From Bacteroidales bacterium (GTDB lineage Bacteria > Bacteroidota > Bacteroidia > Bacteroidales > UBA932), in NCBI GenBank assembly GCA_017534745.1, contig JAFXVX010000015.1:124001-188000 (forward strand): 64,000 nt of DNA, given 5' to 3'. The translations under genes and the position numbers were made by a program. The notes under the pieces are model-generated. The model was given only the letters and a program-made list of their open reading frames with translations. It searched no databases and had not been told where the DNA came from. Below, one piece after another: positions 1 to 7,770 of the stretch. Position 1 is the stretch's first letter; each line of letters starts with the position of its first letter.

Positions 1-922
1 CGGCGGCCCTGTTGAAGGCTTCGATGTAATCCCGGCCTATGATCTTTCTCTTCTGCTCGGGGTCGGTTACGCCCTGTAGGTCGCCGAGGAACATTTCCGT
101 CGCATCGACTCCCTTTATGTTCAGGCCCATCCCTTCGAAGGAGCGAAGAACGCTCTCGTACTCGCCCTTGCGAAGGAGCCCGGAGTTGACAAATATGCAG
201 TGGAGCTGCTTCCCGATGGCTTTCTGCAGCAGGAGCGCAGCCACCGAAGAGTCCACTCCGCCGGAAAGTCCGAGGATGACTTTGTCGGAGCCCACTTTTT
301 CGCGTATTACCCTCACTGCGTCGGTGATAAAATTCTCCGGCGTCCAGTCGGCGGAGCATCCGCAAATACCTGTGACGAAATTGGATATGAGCTTCGCCCC
401 GTCCTCGCTGTGGTGGACCTCCGGGTGGAACTGCAGGCCCCAGGTCGGCTCGCCGTCCACTTTGTAGGCGATGTTGGGGATGTCGTCGGAGGAGGCGGTC
501 ACGCGGAAGCCCTCCGGGAGCGACACCATCGTGTCGCCGTGGGACATCCAGACCGTCGAGCCGCTTCTGACCCCTTCGAATAGGGGGTCTCCGGCATCGA
601 GTATTTTAATGGTGGCACGGCCGTATTCCCTCATATCCTCCGGTGCGACCACTCCGCCGCTGTCGCGGACCATCCGCTGGGCTCCATAGCAAATGCCAAG
701 AAGCGGCAACCGGCCGCGGATTCCTTCGAGATCCGCCGCCGGGGCGTCCGGGTCGTTGACCGACGACGGGCTTCCGGAAAGGATCACACCTTTGACGGCC
801 CCGTCGAGGGCCGGGACCCTGTCGCAGGGGACTATCTCGCAATAGACGCTGCACTCGCGTACACGCCTTGCAATCAGCATCGTGTACTGCGAACCGAAGT
901 CGATTATGATGATTTTGTCCAC
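1..922 (-). CDS. guaA: GMP synthase (glutamine-hydrolysing), 3' part outside window
   Basis: Converts XMP to GMP with glutamine and ATP, the last step of GMP synthesis in the cytosol. About 307 N-terminal residues are visible of a family length near 510; the C-terminus runs off the left edge. The class I glutamine amidotransferase domain opens with IDFGSQYT (residues 7-14), has the catalytic Cys in GICYG at about residue 78 and the His in FHPEVHH at about 165. The ATP-pyrophosphatase P-loop LGLSGGVDSS follows at about residue 213. The start is GTG and shares one base with the guaB stop (TAGTG), so the two genes are translationally coupled. No ATG fits, because the FGSQYT motif begins only nine codons in. 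Confidence 0.95.
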   Translation of the reverse strand, partial: MDKIIIIDFGSQYTMLIARRVRECSVYCEIVPCDRVPALDGAVKGVILSGSPSSVNDPDAPAADLEGIRGRLPLLGICYGAQRMVRDSGGVVAPEDMREYGRATIKILDAGDPLFEGVRSGSTVWMSHGDTMVSLPEGFRVTASSDDIPNIAYKVDGEPTWGLQFHPEVHHSEDGAKLISNFVTGICGCSADWTPENFITDAVRVIREKVGSDKVILGLSGGVDSSVAALLLQKAIGKQLHCIFVNSGLLRKGEYESVLRSFEGMGLNIKGVDATEMFLGDLQGVTDPEQKRKIIGRDYIEAFNRAA

Positions 923-1998
923 TATCTGTAATTTGGTGAGGGTTTGGCAATAGTGACGTCGTGGGTGAAACTTTCGGCAGAGCCAGCGGCCGTGATTTTG
1001 ACGAAACGGGCCTTGCGGAGCGAAGGGATGTCGGGCGCGCCGACGTATCCCATCCCGGCACGGAGGCCTCCGGCGAGCTGAAAAACGACATCTGCAAGTC
1101 TTCCTTTGTACGGAGTCCTTGCCACTACTCCTTCGGGAACGAGCTTCTTCTGGTCCTTCTGGAAATACCTGTCGGCCGAGCCGGCCATCATCGCGTCGGT
1201 CGAGCCCATGCCGCGGTAGGCCTTCCAGCGGACTCCGTCAATCTCTTCGACCTCGCCGGGGGCTTCGTCGGTCCCGGCGAAGAGGTTTCCGCACATCACG
1301 CAGTCGGCTCCGGCGGCGAGGGCTTTTACGATGTCTCCGGAGAAGCGGATGCCGCCGTCCGCGATGACGGGGACGCCGCTGCCTTCCAGGGCTTCGGCCA
1401 CTTCCGCCACGGCCGTCAGCTGCGGCACGCCGACCCCGGCGACGATGCGTGTAGTGCAGATCGAGCCGGGCCCGATGCCAACCTTGACCGCGTCGGCTCC
1501 GGCCTCGACCAGAGCTAGCGCCCCTTCCGCAGTCGCTATATTTCCTGCAACTATATCTATGGAAAACCTGGCTTTCAGTGCTTTGACAGTCTCAATCACG
1601 CCCTTCGAGTGGCCGTGGGCGGAGTCCACGACAATGGCATCGACTCCGGCACGTACAAGGGCATCGGCCCTTTCGAGCGCCTCCTGCCCGACTCCCACCG
1701 CGGCTGCAACTACGCATCCTGCGGCCTTCACCGCGGCCACTTCGGCGGCCTGCTTTTCCACGCTGAGATTCTTGTGTATCACACCGATGCCGCCTTCTGA
1801 GGCTATTGCCATGGCCATCACGGTCTCTGTCACGGTGTCCATCGCCGCGGAGGCGAAGGGGACAGCAAGGGGGATGTGCTTCGAGAAGGATGAGGCGAGG
1901 GAGACTTCCCTCGGAAGGACCTCCGAGAAGGCAGGGACGAGTAGAACGTCCCCGAAGGTCAGGCCTTCGCCTTTTATGCGCTCGGACAAGTTTGCCAT
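922..1998 (-). CDS. guaB: IMP dehydrogenase lacking the CBS (Bateman) domain
   Basis: Oxidises IMP to XMP with NAD+, the committed step to GMP. The protein is 358 residues, whereas most bacterial IMPDHs are near 490. The TIM barrel is intact: the N-terminal [11 protein letters not shown], the catalytic Cys181 in GPGSICTTR, the DGGIRFSGD phosphate site and the flap [10 protein letters not shown] are all present. The sequence passes directly from [14 protein letters not shown] (residues 75-88) to VAAAVGVG (97-104), the place where two CBS motifs are normally inserted, so the regulatory domain is absent. It is followed by guaA with a one-base overlap. Compact CBS-free IMPDHs are known, for example in Cryptosporidium, so it is probably active but without nucleotide control through that domain. 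Confidence 0.95.
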   Translation of the reverse strand: MANLSERIKGEGLTFGDVLLVPAFSEVLPREVSLASSFSKHIPLAVPFASAAMDTVTETVMAMAIASEGGIGVIHKNLSVEKQAAEVAAVKAAGCVVAAAVGVGQEALERADALVRAGVDAIVVDSAHGHSKGVIETVKALKARFSIDIVAGNIATAEGALALVEAGADAVKVGIGPGSICTTRIVAGVGVPQLTAVAEVAEALEGSGVPVIADGGIRFSGDIVKALAAGADCVMCGNLFAGTDEAPGEVEEIDGVRWKAYRGMGSTDAMMAGSADRYFQKDQKKLVPEGVVARTPYKGRLADVVFQLAGGLRAGMGYVGAPDIPSLRKARFVKITAAGSAESFTHDVTIAKPSPNYR

Positions 1999-2024
1999 TT
2001 TCCCTGTTTTTGGTGCTTATCCTG

Positions 2025-2032
2025 CAAATATA
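2025..2032 (-). promoter_or_regulatory. -7 box of guaB promoter
   Basis: TATATTTG on the minus strand fits the Bacteroidetes -7 consensus TAnnTTTG, 26 bases before the guaB ATG. No clear TTTG lies 19-21 bases upstream, so the -33 half is weak. It sits back to back with the pta promoter. Confidence 0.55.
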
Positions 2033-2058
2033 ATCAATTTCTTCCTATCCCGGCTATC

Positions 2059-2089
2059 TTTGATTATCCGCATAAAAAGTTTATTTTTG
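2059..2089 (+). promoter_or_regulatory. Bacteroides-type promoter of pta
   Basis: TTTG (2059-2062), a 19-base spacer and TATTTTTG (2082-2089) match the Bacteroidetes primary-sigma consensus exactly. The predicted start site is about 2094, giving a leader near 17 bases before the pta ATG. Confidence 0.75.
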
Positions 2090-2110
2090 TGTTCGCAAAA
2101 ACCACCAAGT

Positions 2111-3118
2111 ATGACACTCATAGAAAGCATTATCGAAAGGGCGAAATCCTGCAGGCAGCGCATCGTGCTGCCCGAAGCGCTCGAAGAAAGGACCATCAAG
2201 GCCGCTGACCGCGCCATCGCGGACGGCCTCGCTGACATTATTCTTATCGGCAACAGGGAGAAGATTCTCGCCTACGCCGCCGAGCTGGGCCTCAGCCACA
2301 TCGGCGAAGCGACGATCATCGACCCCGAGACCAGCGAGAAGACCGAGGAGTACGCGCAGCTCCTTTTCAAGCTCCGTCAGGCCAAGGGCATGACCGAGGA
2401 GCAGGCTCGCAAGACTGTCCTCAATCCTCTGTATTTCGGCTGCCTTATCATCAAGAGCGGCGATGCGGACGGCCAGATCAGCGGCGCCCTCTCGACGACG
2501 GGGGAGACCCTCCGTCCCGCCCTCCAGATCATCAAATGCTCTCCCGGCATAACCTGTGTCAGCGGCGCCATGCTGATGGTGACCAAGACTCCTCAGTACG
2601 GTGAGGACGGCGTGCTAGTCATCGGTGACGTCGCCGTGACCCCGACCCCGGACGCCTCCCAGCTTGCGCAGATCGCCGTCTGCACTGCCCGCACGGCAAA
2701 GAGCGTCGCTCTTTTCAAGGAGCCGCGTGTCGCGATGCTTTCCTTCTCGACGAAGGGTTCTGCCAAGGCGGATGTCGTCGATAAGGTTGTCGAGGCGACG
2801 GCCCTTGCAAAGGAGCTGGACCCTTCGCTCGCAATCGACGGCGAACTCCAAGCCGACGCCGCCCTCGTCCCTTCCGTCGGCGCCAAGAAGGCCCCCGGCT
2901 CCCCGATTGCCGGCAAGGCCAACGTTCTTGTGTTCCCTTCCCTTGAAGTGGGCAACATCGCTTACAAGCTCGTCCAGAGGCTGGGCGAGGCCGAAGCCAT
3001 CGGCCCCATCCTCCAGGGCATCGCCCGCCCCGTCAATGACCTCAGCCGCGGCTGCTCCGTCGATGACATATACAAGATGGTTGCAATCACCGCCTGCCAG
3101 GCGATGGATTCAAAATAA
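2111..3118 (+). CDS. pta: Phosphate acetyltransferase
   Basis: Interconverts acetyl-CoA and acetyl phosphate in overflow and fermentative acetate metabolism. The 335 residues cover one PTA_PTB domain, with [16 protein letters not shown] near the N-terminus, the block [20 protein letters not shown] in the middle and [16 protein letters not shown] near residue 280. It lacks the N-terminal extension of long enterobacterial Pta. The ATG at 2111 was chosen because the promoter at 2059-2089 starts transcription just upstream; the frame is open further upstream but that part lies over guaB. The usual partner ackA is not adjacent; a glycosyltransferase follows after 9 bases. Confidence 0.94.
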   Translation: MTLIESIIERAKSCRQRIVLPEALEERTIKAADRAIADGLADIILIGNREKILAYAAELGLSHIGEATIIDPETSEKTEEYAQLLFKLRQAKGMTEEQARKTVLNPLYFGCLIIKSGDADGQISGALSTTGETLRPALQIIKCSPGITCVSGAMLMVTKTPQYGEDGVLVIGDVAVTPTPDASQLAQIAVCTARTAKSVALFKEPRVAMLSFSTKGSAKADVVDKVVEATALAKELDPSLAIDGELQADAALVPSVGAKKAPGSPIAGKANVLVFPSLEVGNIAYKLVQRLGEAEAIGPILQGIARPVNDLSRGCSVDDIYKMVAITACQAMDSK

Positions 3119-3127
3119 GCCCGGTCC

Positions 3128-3937
3128 ATGAGTGTTTCTGTACTGATGCCGGTTTACAACACCGAGCCGGAGTACCTGTCGCAGGCAATCGAAAGCATTC
3201 TGTCCCAGACGTATTCTGATTTCGAACTGTTGATTTACGACGATGCGTCGGTAAGGGAGGACACGCTCAGTACTCTGGACCGGTATGCTGAGAAGGATCC
3301 GAGGATCCGTATCATTCACGGCCGGAAGAATGCCGGAGTCGCCGTCGCTCGCAACACTCTTATCGCAGAAGCGAAGAACCGACTGTGCGCTTTTCTGGAT
3401 TCGGACGACATCGCAAAGCCCTTCAGACTTGAGCGCCAGGTTGAGTTTTTCGAGAGTCATCCTGACTTCGGCATTTGCGGAGGCTGGTTCCACCGCTTTC
3501 CGTCGGACACGACAATCGCTCCTCCCGCCCGGCCGGGATTTATGGATTTTCTGCGGGAGAACTGCCTTGGAAATTCCACAGTCATGTTCGACAGGGAGTT
3601 GTACGCAAAGTTCGGGCTCCGTTTCAACGAAAACCTGCCCATCTGTGAAGACTACGACATCTACACCAGGGCCGTGCGATACATGAAGATAGCAAACCTC
3701 CAGGAGGTTCTCGTGGAATACAGGGAAAGGCCGGACAGCCTGAGCCACGCCGACATGGGAGCTTTAAGCGAAGCGGACAGCATCATCCACAAGGACATGA
3801 TGGATTTTCTGACCGAGGATGAATCGCTCAGAGGCGGGATTTCCGAGCTCCTTGCCGAAATGGCTCCGGGGAAGCGTCCTTCCTTCTTCACACGTCTCCG
3901 CAGGTGCTTTAGAAAGTCTCATCACCATCGCAGCTAA
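3128..3937 (+). CDS. Family 2 glycosyltransferase
   Basis: A 269-residue GT-A fold enzyme that should transfer a sugar from a nucleotide donor to an envelope or exopolysaccharide acceptor; the substrate is not readable from sequence. The start SVSVLMPVYNTEPEYL is the typical GT2 opening, with LIYDDAS near residue 40 and the metal-binding FLDSDD near residue 95. LPICEDYDIYTRA near residue 175 corresponds to the ED acceptor motif. No membrane segment is visible. It starts 9 bases after pta and probably shares its transcript, an odd pairing. There is no other polysaccharide gene nearby. Confidence 0.85.
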   Translation: MSVSVLMPVYNTEPEYLSQAIESILSQTYSDFELLIYDDASVREDTLSTLDRYAEKDPRIRIIHGRKNAGVAVARNTLIAEAKNRLCAFLDSDDIAKPFRLERQVEFFESHPDFGICGGWFHRFPSDTTIAPPARPGFMDFLRENCLGNSTVMFDRELYAKFGLRFNENLPICEDYDIYTRAVRYMKIANLQEVLVEYRERPDSLSHADMGALSEADSIIHKDMMDFLTEDESLRGGISELLAEMAPGKRPSFFTRLRRCFRKSHHHRS

Positions 3938-3952
3938 TTCAAATAGAATTAT

Positions 3953-3960
3953 TATCTTTG
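3953..3960 (+). promoter_or_regulatory. -7 box upstream of small conserved gene
   Basis: TATCTTTG fits TAnnTTTG and ends 23 bases before the ATG at 3984. No convincing -33 TTTG at the right distance. Confidence 0.45.
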
Positions 3961-3983
3961 CGCCGTTAAAAACAGGAAAGATT

Positions 3984-4265
3984 ATGAATCTTCGTGACAT
4001 TAAGAAAGACATCGAGTATGTGATCGGTGCGTTTGTGGACGATTGCTCCACGTTCCTCTCAATCAAGCCCGGCAAGAACGCCGACGAGATAACCTCCCTC
4101 CTCGACGAGGCCGTTGACCTTTTCAACGAGCTTCGCGACAAGGTCGGCGCCCCCGAGGGCAACAAGAGGGCCTTCTATCTCGGCATCCGCAAGGAGCTCA
4201 TCGAGAGGACAGACGCTCTCTACGAGAGGCTCAGCGAAGCCGTCAAAAAGGGACTCGCCGAATAA
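3984..4265 (+). CDS. Small conserved helical protein of unknown function
   Basis: 93 residues, predicted almost wholly alpha-helical, charged and without signal peptide or membrane segment, so probably cytosolic. It begins NLRDIKKDIEYVIGAFVDDC and ends SEAVKKGLAE. The ATG was chosen because the -7 box at 3953-3960 lies just upstream; an in-frame extension to 3819 would overlap the glycosyltransferase. I do not recognise a named family. It has its own promoter candidate and is separated from the metal ATPase downstream by a palindrome and another -7 box, so it is probably a monocistronic gene. Confidence 0.7.
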   Translation: MNLRDIKKDIEYVIGAFVDDCSTFLSIKPGKNADEITSLLDEAVDLFNELRDKVGAPEGNKRAFYLGIRKELIERTDALYERLSEAVKKGLAE

Positions 4266-4266
4266 T

Positions 4267-4281
4267 TGCAACCGGGTTGCA
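4267..4281. promoter_or_regulatory. Perfect palindrome, candidate metal-responsive operator
   Basis: TGCAACC-G-GGTTGCA is a perfect 7-bp inverted repeat around one base. It lies between the preceding stop codon and the ATPase -7 box, covering the region where a -33 element would sit. A bound regulator would block or reposition RNA polymerase, as expected for control by a Fur/Zur-, ArsR- or MerR-type metal sensor. No such regulator gene is in the window. Confidence 0.5.
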
Positions 4282-4293
4282 TTAAGCTCTCCG

Positions 4294-4301
4294 TACCTTT
4301 G
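4294..4301 (+). promoter_or_regulatory. -7 box of metal ATPase promoter
   Basis: TACCTTTG, an exact TAnnTTTG match, ends 20 bases before the ATPase ATG. The expected -33 position falls inside the palindrome at 4267-4281 and has no good TTTG, consistent with a regulated promoter. Confidence 0.6.
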
Positions 4302-4321
4302 TGCCGTAAACTTCAGAAGTT

Positions 4322-6250
4322 ATGGCACACCACGAAGAGCACTGCTGCCCCCACGAGCATGAGCACCACCATCACCACGAGGAGGGCGGTCTCCGGGAGC
4401 AGATAATCAAAATATCGCTTGCAACGGTATTACTCGTTGCGGCAGTAATTGTGGAGAAGACTGTCACGCTTAAGACGTGGCAGCTTCTCCTTATTTATAT
4501 GGTGCCCTACCTGATCGCTGGGTTTGACACTATTAAAGAAGCCTTCGAGGGCATCTTCGAAGGGGAGCCACTCAACGAGAACTTCCTTATGACCGTCGCG
4601 ACGGCCGGAGCCCTCGCCATCGGCTTCCTTCCCGGAGCGGAGAGCCAGTTTCCCGAGGCGGTGTTCGTGATGCTGTTCTTCCAGGTGGGGGAGATGTTCG
4701 AGGGAATAGCTGAGGGACGCAGCAAGCGCAGTATTTCGCACCTGATGGAGATAAGGCCGGACACGGCGTCGCTCGAACGCGACGGCGAGATCGTGACGGT
4801 GGATCCGGACGAAGTCGCCGTCGGCGAGGTCGTAGTGGTGCGTCCCGGCGACAAAGTGCCGATGGACGGTGTCGTTGTGGAAGGATCTTCAACCCTCAAC
4901 ACGGTGGCCCTCACAGGGGAAAGCGTCCCCCGGACGGTCAATCCGGGGGAGGAAGTGCTGTCCGGATGTATCAATCTTTCCGGCGTGCTCAGGATCCGTG
5001 TGACCAAAGTCTTTGACGAGTCCACGGCATCGAAGATACTCGAACTGGTGACCTCCGCTCAGGAGAAAAAATCCCGCAGCGAAGGGTTCATTACCCGTTT
5101 TGCGAAAGTGTACACTCCGATTGTGGTTGCCGCCGCCGTGCTTCTTGCCGTAATACCTCCGATGGTCTCTGGCGCTTTCGCAGAGACTTTCCCGACCTGG
5201 CTCTACAGGGCCCTGATGTTCCTTGTGGTATCCTGCCCGTGTGCGCTGGTGATCTCGGTTCCGCTCGCCTTCTTCGGCGGCCTCGGCGGCGCTTCCCGCA
5301 AGGGCATCCTAATCAAGGGCTCCAATTACATCGATGCACTCTCCGGCGTTTCAACCGTAGTCTTTGACAAGACAGGAACGCTTACCGAAGGTGTTTTCGA
5401 AGTCACAGCCGTCCACCCCGAGATTATTGACGAGACCGAGCTCCTTCACCTCGCCGCCCACGTGGAGCGCTATTCCACTCACCCGGTGGCTGCGGTTCTC
5501 CGCAATGCCTATCCGGACGAGGATGACGACTGCACAGTAAGCGGGACTGAAGAGTTTGCAGGTGAGGGGATTACAGCCGTTGTAAACGGTAAGGTGGTCA
5601 GCGTTGGGAACGGCCGCCTGATGGACAGGGTCGGCGCCGCCTGGCACCAGTGCCATCACGCCGGCACCATCATTCACGTCGCAATCGACGGAGAATACGT
5701 CGGACACGTCGTCATATCCGACAGGATAAAGGACGACGCCCGCGAAGCCGTGAAGGATCTTGTCGCAGCTGGTGTTGCCAGGACTATGATGCTCACTGGC
5801 GACCGCGAGGATGTCGGCAGGGTAGTCGCTGCTGAGCTCGGCCTCACTGGCTACAAGGCAGAACTACTCCCGGAAGACAAGGTAAACGAGGTCGAACGTC
5901 TGCTCGGGGAAGGCACTCTCGCCTTCGTCGGCGACGGCATCAACGACGCGCCGGTGCTTGCGCGGGCTGACATCGGCATAGCGATGGGCGGCCTCGGCTC
6001 CGATGCCGCGATAGAGGCGGCAGATGTCGTCGTGATGGACGACAAGCCGTCGAAGATTGCTGCGGCAATCATGCTCTCACGGCGTACTCTGCGCATTGCC
6101 CGTGAGAACATTTACTTCGCCCTCGGCATAAAAATCCTCGTCCTGCTGCTGGCGGGACTCGGCCTTGCGACTATGTGGATGGCGGTGTTCGCCGACGTGG
6201 GGGTGACGGTGCTCGCGGTCCTCAACTCGATGAGGACGCTGCGCAACTAA
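4322..6250 (+). CDS. Heavy-metal P-type ATPase (Zn/Cd/Pb class), His-rich N-terminus
   Basis: A 642-residue P1B ATPase that would pump divalent metal out of the cytosol. Instead of a classical CxxC HMA domain the N-terminus is a His/Glu/Cys-rich tail (about residues 3-20, ending in a run of five His), a probable metal-binding segment. Core motifs are all present: TGES in the actuator domain (about residue 200), the membrane CPC in SCPCAL (about 304), the phosphorylated DKTGT (about 348) and the hinge GDGINDAP (about 537). The C-terminal MAVFADVGVTVLAVLNSMR is typical of the ZntA/CadA group. It overlaps the convergent rodA stop by four bases. Zn/Cd/Pb specificity is inferred from subgroup motifs. 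Confidence 0.93.
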   Translation: MAHHEEHCCPHEHEHHHHHEEGGLREQIIKISLATVLLVAAVIVEKTVTLKTWQLLLIYMVPYLIAGFDTIKEAFEGIFEGEPLNENFLMTVATAGALAIGFLPGAESQFPEAVFVMLFFQVGEMFEGIAEGRSKRSISHLMEIRPDTASLERDGEIVTVDPDEVAVGEVVVVRPGDKVPMDGVVVEGSSTLNTVALTGESVPRTVNPGEEVLSGCINLSGVLRIRVTKVFDESTASKILELVTSAQEKKSRSEGFITRFAKVYTPIVVAAAVLLAVIPPMVSGAFAETFPTWLYRALMFLVVSCPCALVISVPLAFFGGLGGASRKGILIKGSNYIDALSGVSTVVFDKTGTLTEGVFEVTAVHPEIIDETELLHLAAHVERYSTHPVAAVLRNAYPDEDDDCTVSGTEEFAGEGITAVVNGKVVSVGNGRLMDRVGAAWHQCHHAGTIIHVAIDGEYVGHVVISDRIKDDAREAVKDLVAAGVARTMMLTGDREDVGRVVAAELGLTGYKAELLPEDKVNEVERLLGEGTLAFVGDGINDAPVLARADIGIAMGGLGSDAAIEAADVVVMDDKPSKIAAAIMLSRRTLRIARENIYFALGIKILVLLLAGLGLATMWMAVFADVGVTVLAVLNSMRTLRN

Positions 6251-7770
6251 TAGTATTTCTTCTCCTCGCGGTAGAGGGCTATAAAGATGAAAATCAGTAT
6301 AGTGAAGGCCCAGAGCGAGGAGCCTCCGTAGCTCAGCATGGGAAGCGGTATGCCGATGACCGGCATGATGCCGATGGTCATACCTATATTTATAAACAGG
6401 TGCATGAAGATGCACGCTGCGACGCAGTAGCCGTAGATCCGGGTAAACTTCTCCCTGCACTCCTCCGCGTCTATGATTATACGGGCTATAAGGAATACAT
6501 ACAGCCCTATGACCACAAGGCAACCCAGGAAGCCCCATTCCTCACCGATGGTGCAGAAAATAAAGTCGGTCGATTGCTCCGGGATGAAGCCGTAAGCGGT
6601 CTGGGTGCCTTTGAGGAATCCCTTGCCGAAAAGGCCGCCGGAGCCGATGGCGATCATCGACTGGTTGACGTTGTAGCCCGCTCCGGAGGGGTCGTCCCTC
6701 ATTCCAAGAAGGACCTCGATCCTCTGCCTCTGGTGATCCTGGAGCACCTTCTCAAAGATGAACTGGGTGGAGAATACCAGGGCGAGACCGACGATGAATG
6801 TGATGACGGAGGCCCCTCCGAAGACGTTCTTCTCTTTGAAGGCCTTAACGGCAAAGTGGGGGAGCGCTCCGAGGCAGATCGCCAGGAGGAAATAGACCGG
6901 CCTGATTTTCAGGAGGAAAGCCCAGAAGACCCTGGGCTCGTGGCCCGGGAGCGTGACGGTGTAGGTGTCGGAAATCTTCTGGATGGATGCTGCGACGGAG
7001 CCGGTCACGAGGCCCCATAGCCAGGGGAACAGCGAGCCGACGAGGACGAATATTCCGAGGAACAGCATCATCCTCCAGAAGTGCTTCTCGCTCAGGGCAT
7101 TACAGAACGTAATAATGGTAATCAGGATCATTATCGACACATACGGCGAGGCCGTAAGCGTGGTGATAAAGATAAGGACCGCCAGTCCGAGCAGCGAGAG
7201 GAACCAGCCTGAAAATCCCTCGCGGTAAAGGACAAATATAAATCCCAGATAGACCAGCGCCGAACCGGTCTCCCGCTCTCCGAGGATGATCAGCATGGGG
7301 AGAGCTATGATCAAGGCAACCTTGAGGAAATCCTTCATCCGGGCCAGGGAGAAGTCGTTCCGACTCATCACCGAGGCGAGGAGCAGGGAAGTCGTAATCT
7401 TTGAAATCTCGGCCGGCTGGAAACTCACGGGCCCGAAAACGAACCAGGACCGGGATCCCTTTACTGCCGTCCCGAGGAAGATAACGGCAATCAGCAGCAC
7501 TCCCACTATTATATACAGGTGTGGCGCGAAGGCCTCCCATATCCTTGGATTGATGAGGAACATAATGATCCCGGCAAGCCCGAAGGCCGACAGCATCCAC
7601 ACGAACTGCTTTCCGCTGCGGAAATCGAAATTGAAGATGGACGGCGGCTCCGATGAGCGTATCGAGGCGTAGATGCTCAGCCAGCCGATGAAGACCAGGA
7701 CCAGATAGCTTACTATCAGGGCCCAGTCCACCGACTGCTTCATACTCCGCTCGTGAACGTTGCCTTTCAT
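6247..7770 (-). CDS. rodA: Rod-shape SEDS peptidoglycan glycosyltransferase RodA
   Basis: Polymerises lipid II into glycan strands together with PBP2 during cell elongation. 507 residues with about ten hydrophobic membrane segments. The SEDS signature is present in the C-terminal part (GIMPVIGIPLPMLSYGGSSL, about residues 465-484), as is the conserved GSRSW stretch. It is longer than E. coli RodA (370), with a large central insertion, as is common in Bacteroidales. The ATG overlaps the mrdA stop as ATGA, which fixes the start at 7770 rather than the internal Met nine codons later. It is the last gene of the mreB-rodA operon. Confidence 0.94.
   Translation of the reverse strand: MKGNVHERSMKQSVDWALIVSYLVLVFIGWLSIYASIRSSEPPSIFNFDFRSGKQFVWMLSAFGLAGIIMFLINPRIWEAFAPHLYIIVGVLLIAVIFLGTAVKGSRSWFVFGPVSFQPAEISKITTSLLLASVMSRNDFSLARMKDFLKVALIIALPMLIILGERETGSALVYLGFIFVLYREGFSGWFLSLLGLAVLIFITTLTASPYVSIMILITIITFCNALSEKHFWRMMLFLGIFVLVGSLFPWLWGLVTGSVAASIQKISDTYTVTLPGHEPRVFWAFLLKIRPVYFLLAICLGALPHFAVKAFKEKNVFGGASVITFIVGLALVFSTQFIFEKVLQDHQRQRIEVLLGMRDDPSGAGYNVNQSMIAIGSGGLFGKGFLKGTQTAYGFIPEQSTDFIFCTIGEEWGFLGCLVVIGLYVFLIARIIIDAEECREKFTRIYGYCVAACIFMHLFINIGMTIGIMPVIGIPLPMLSYGGSSLWAFTILIFIFIALYREEKKYY

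Noticed and set aside
1331..2110. N-terminal extension of Pta
   Set aside because: It would run antisense through guaB and lies upstream of the perfect pta promoter.
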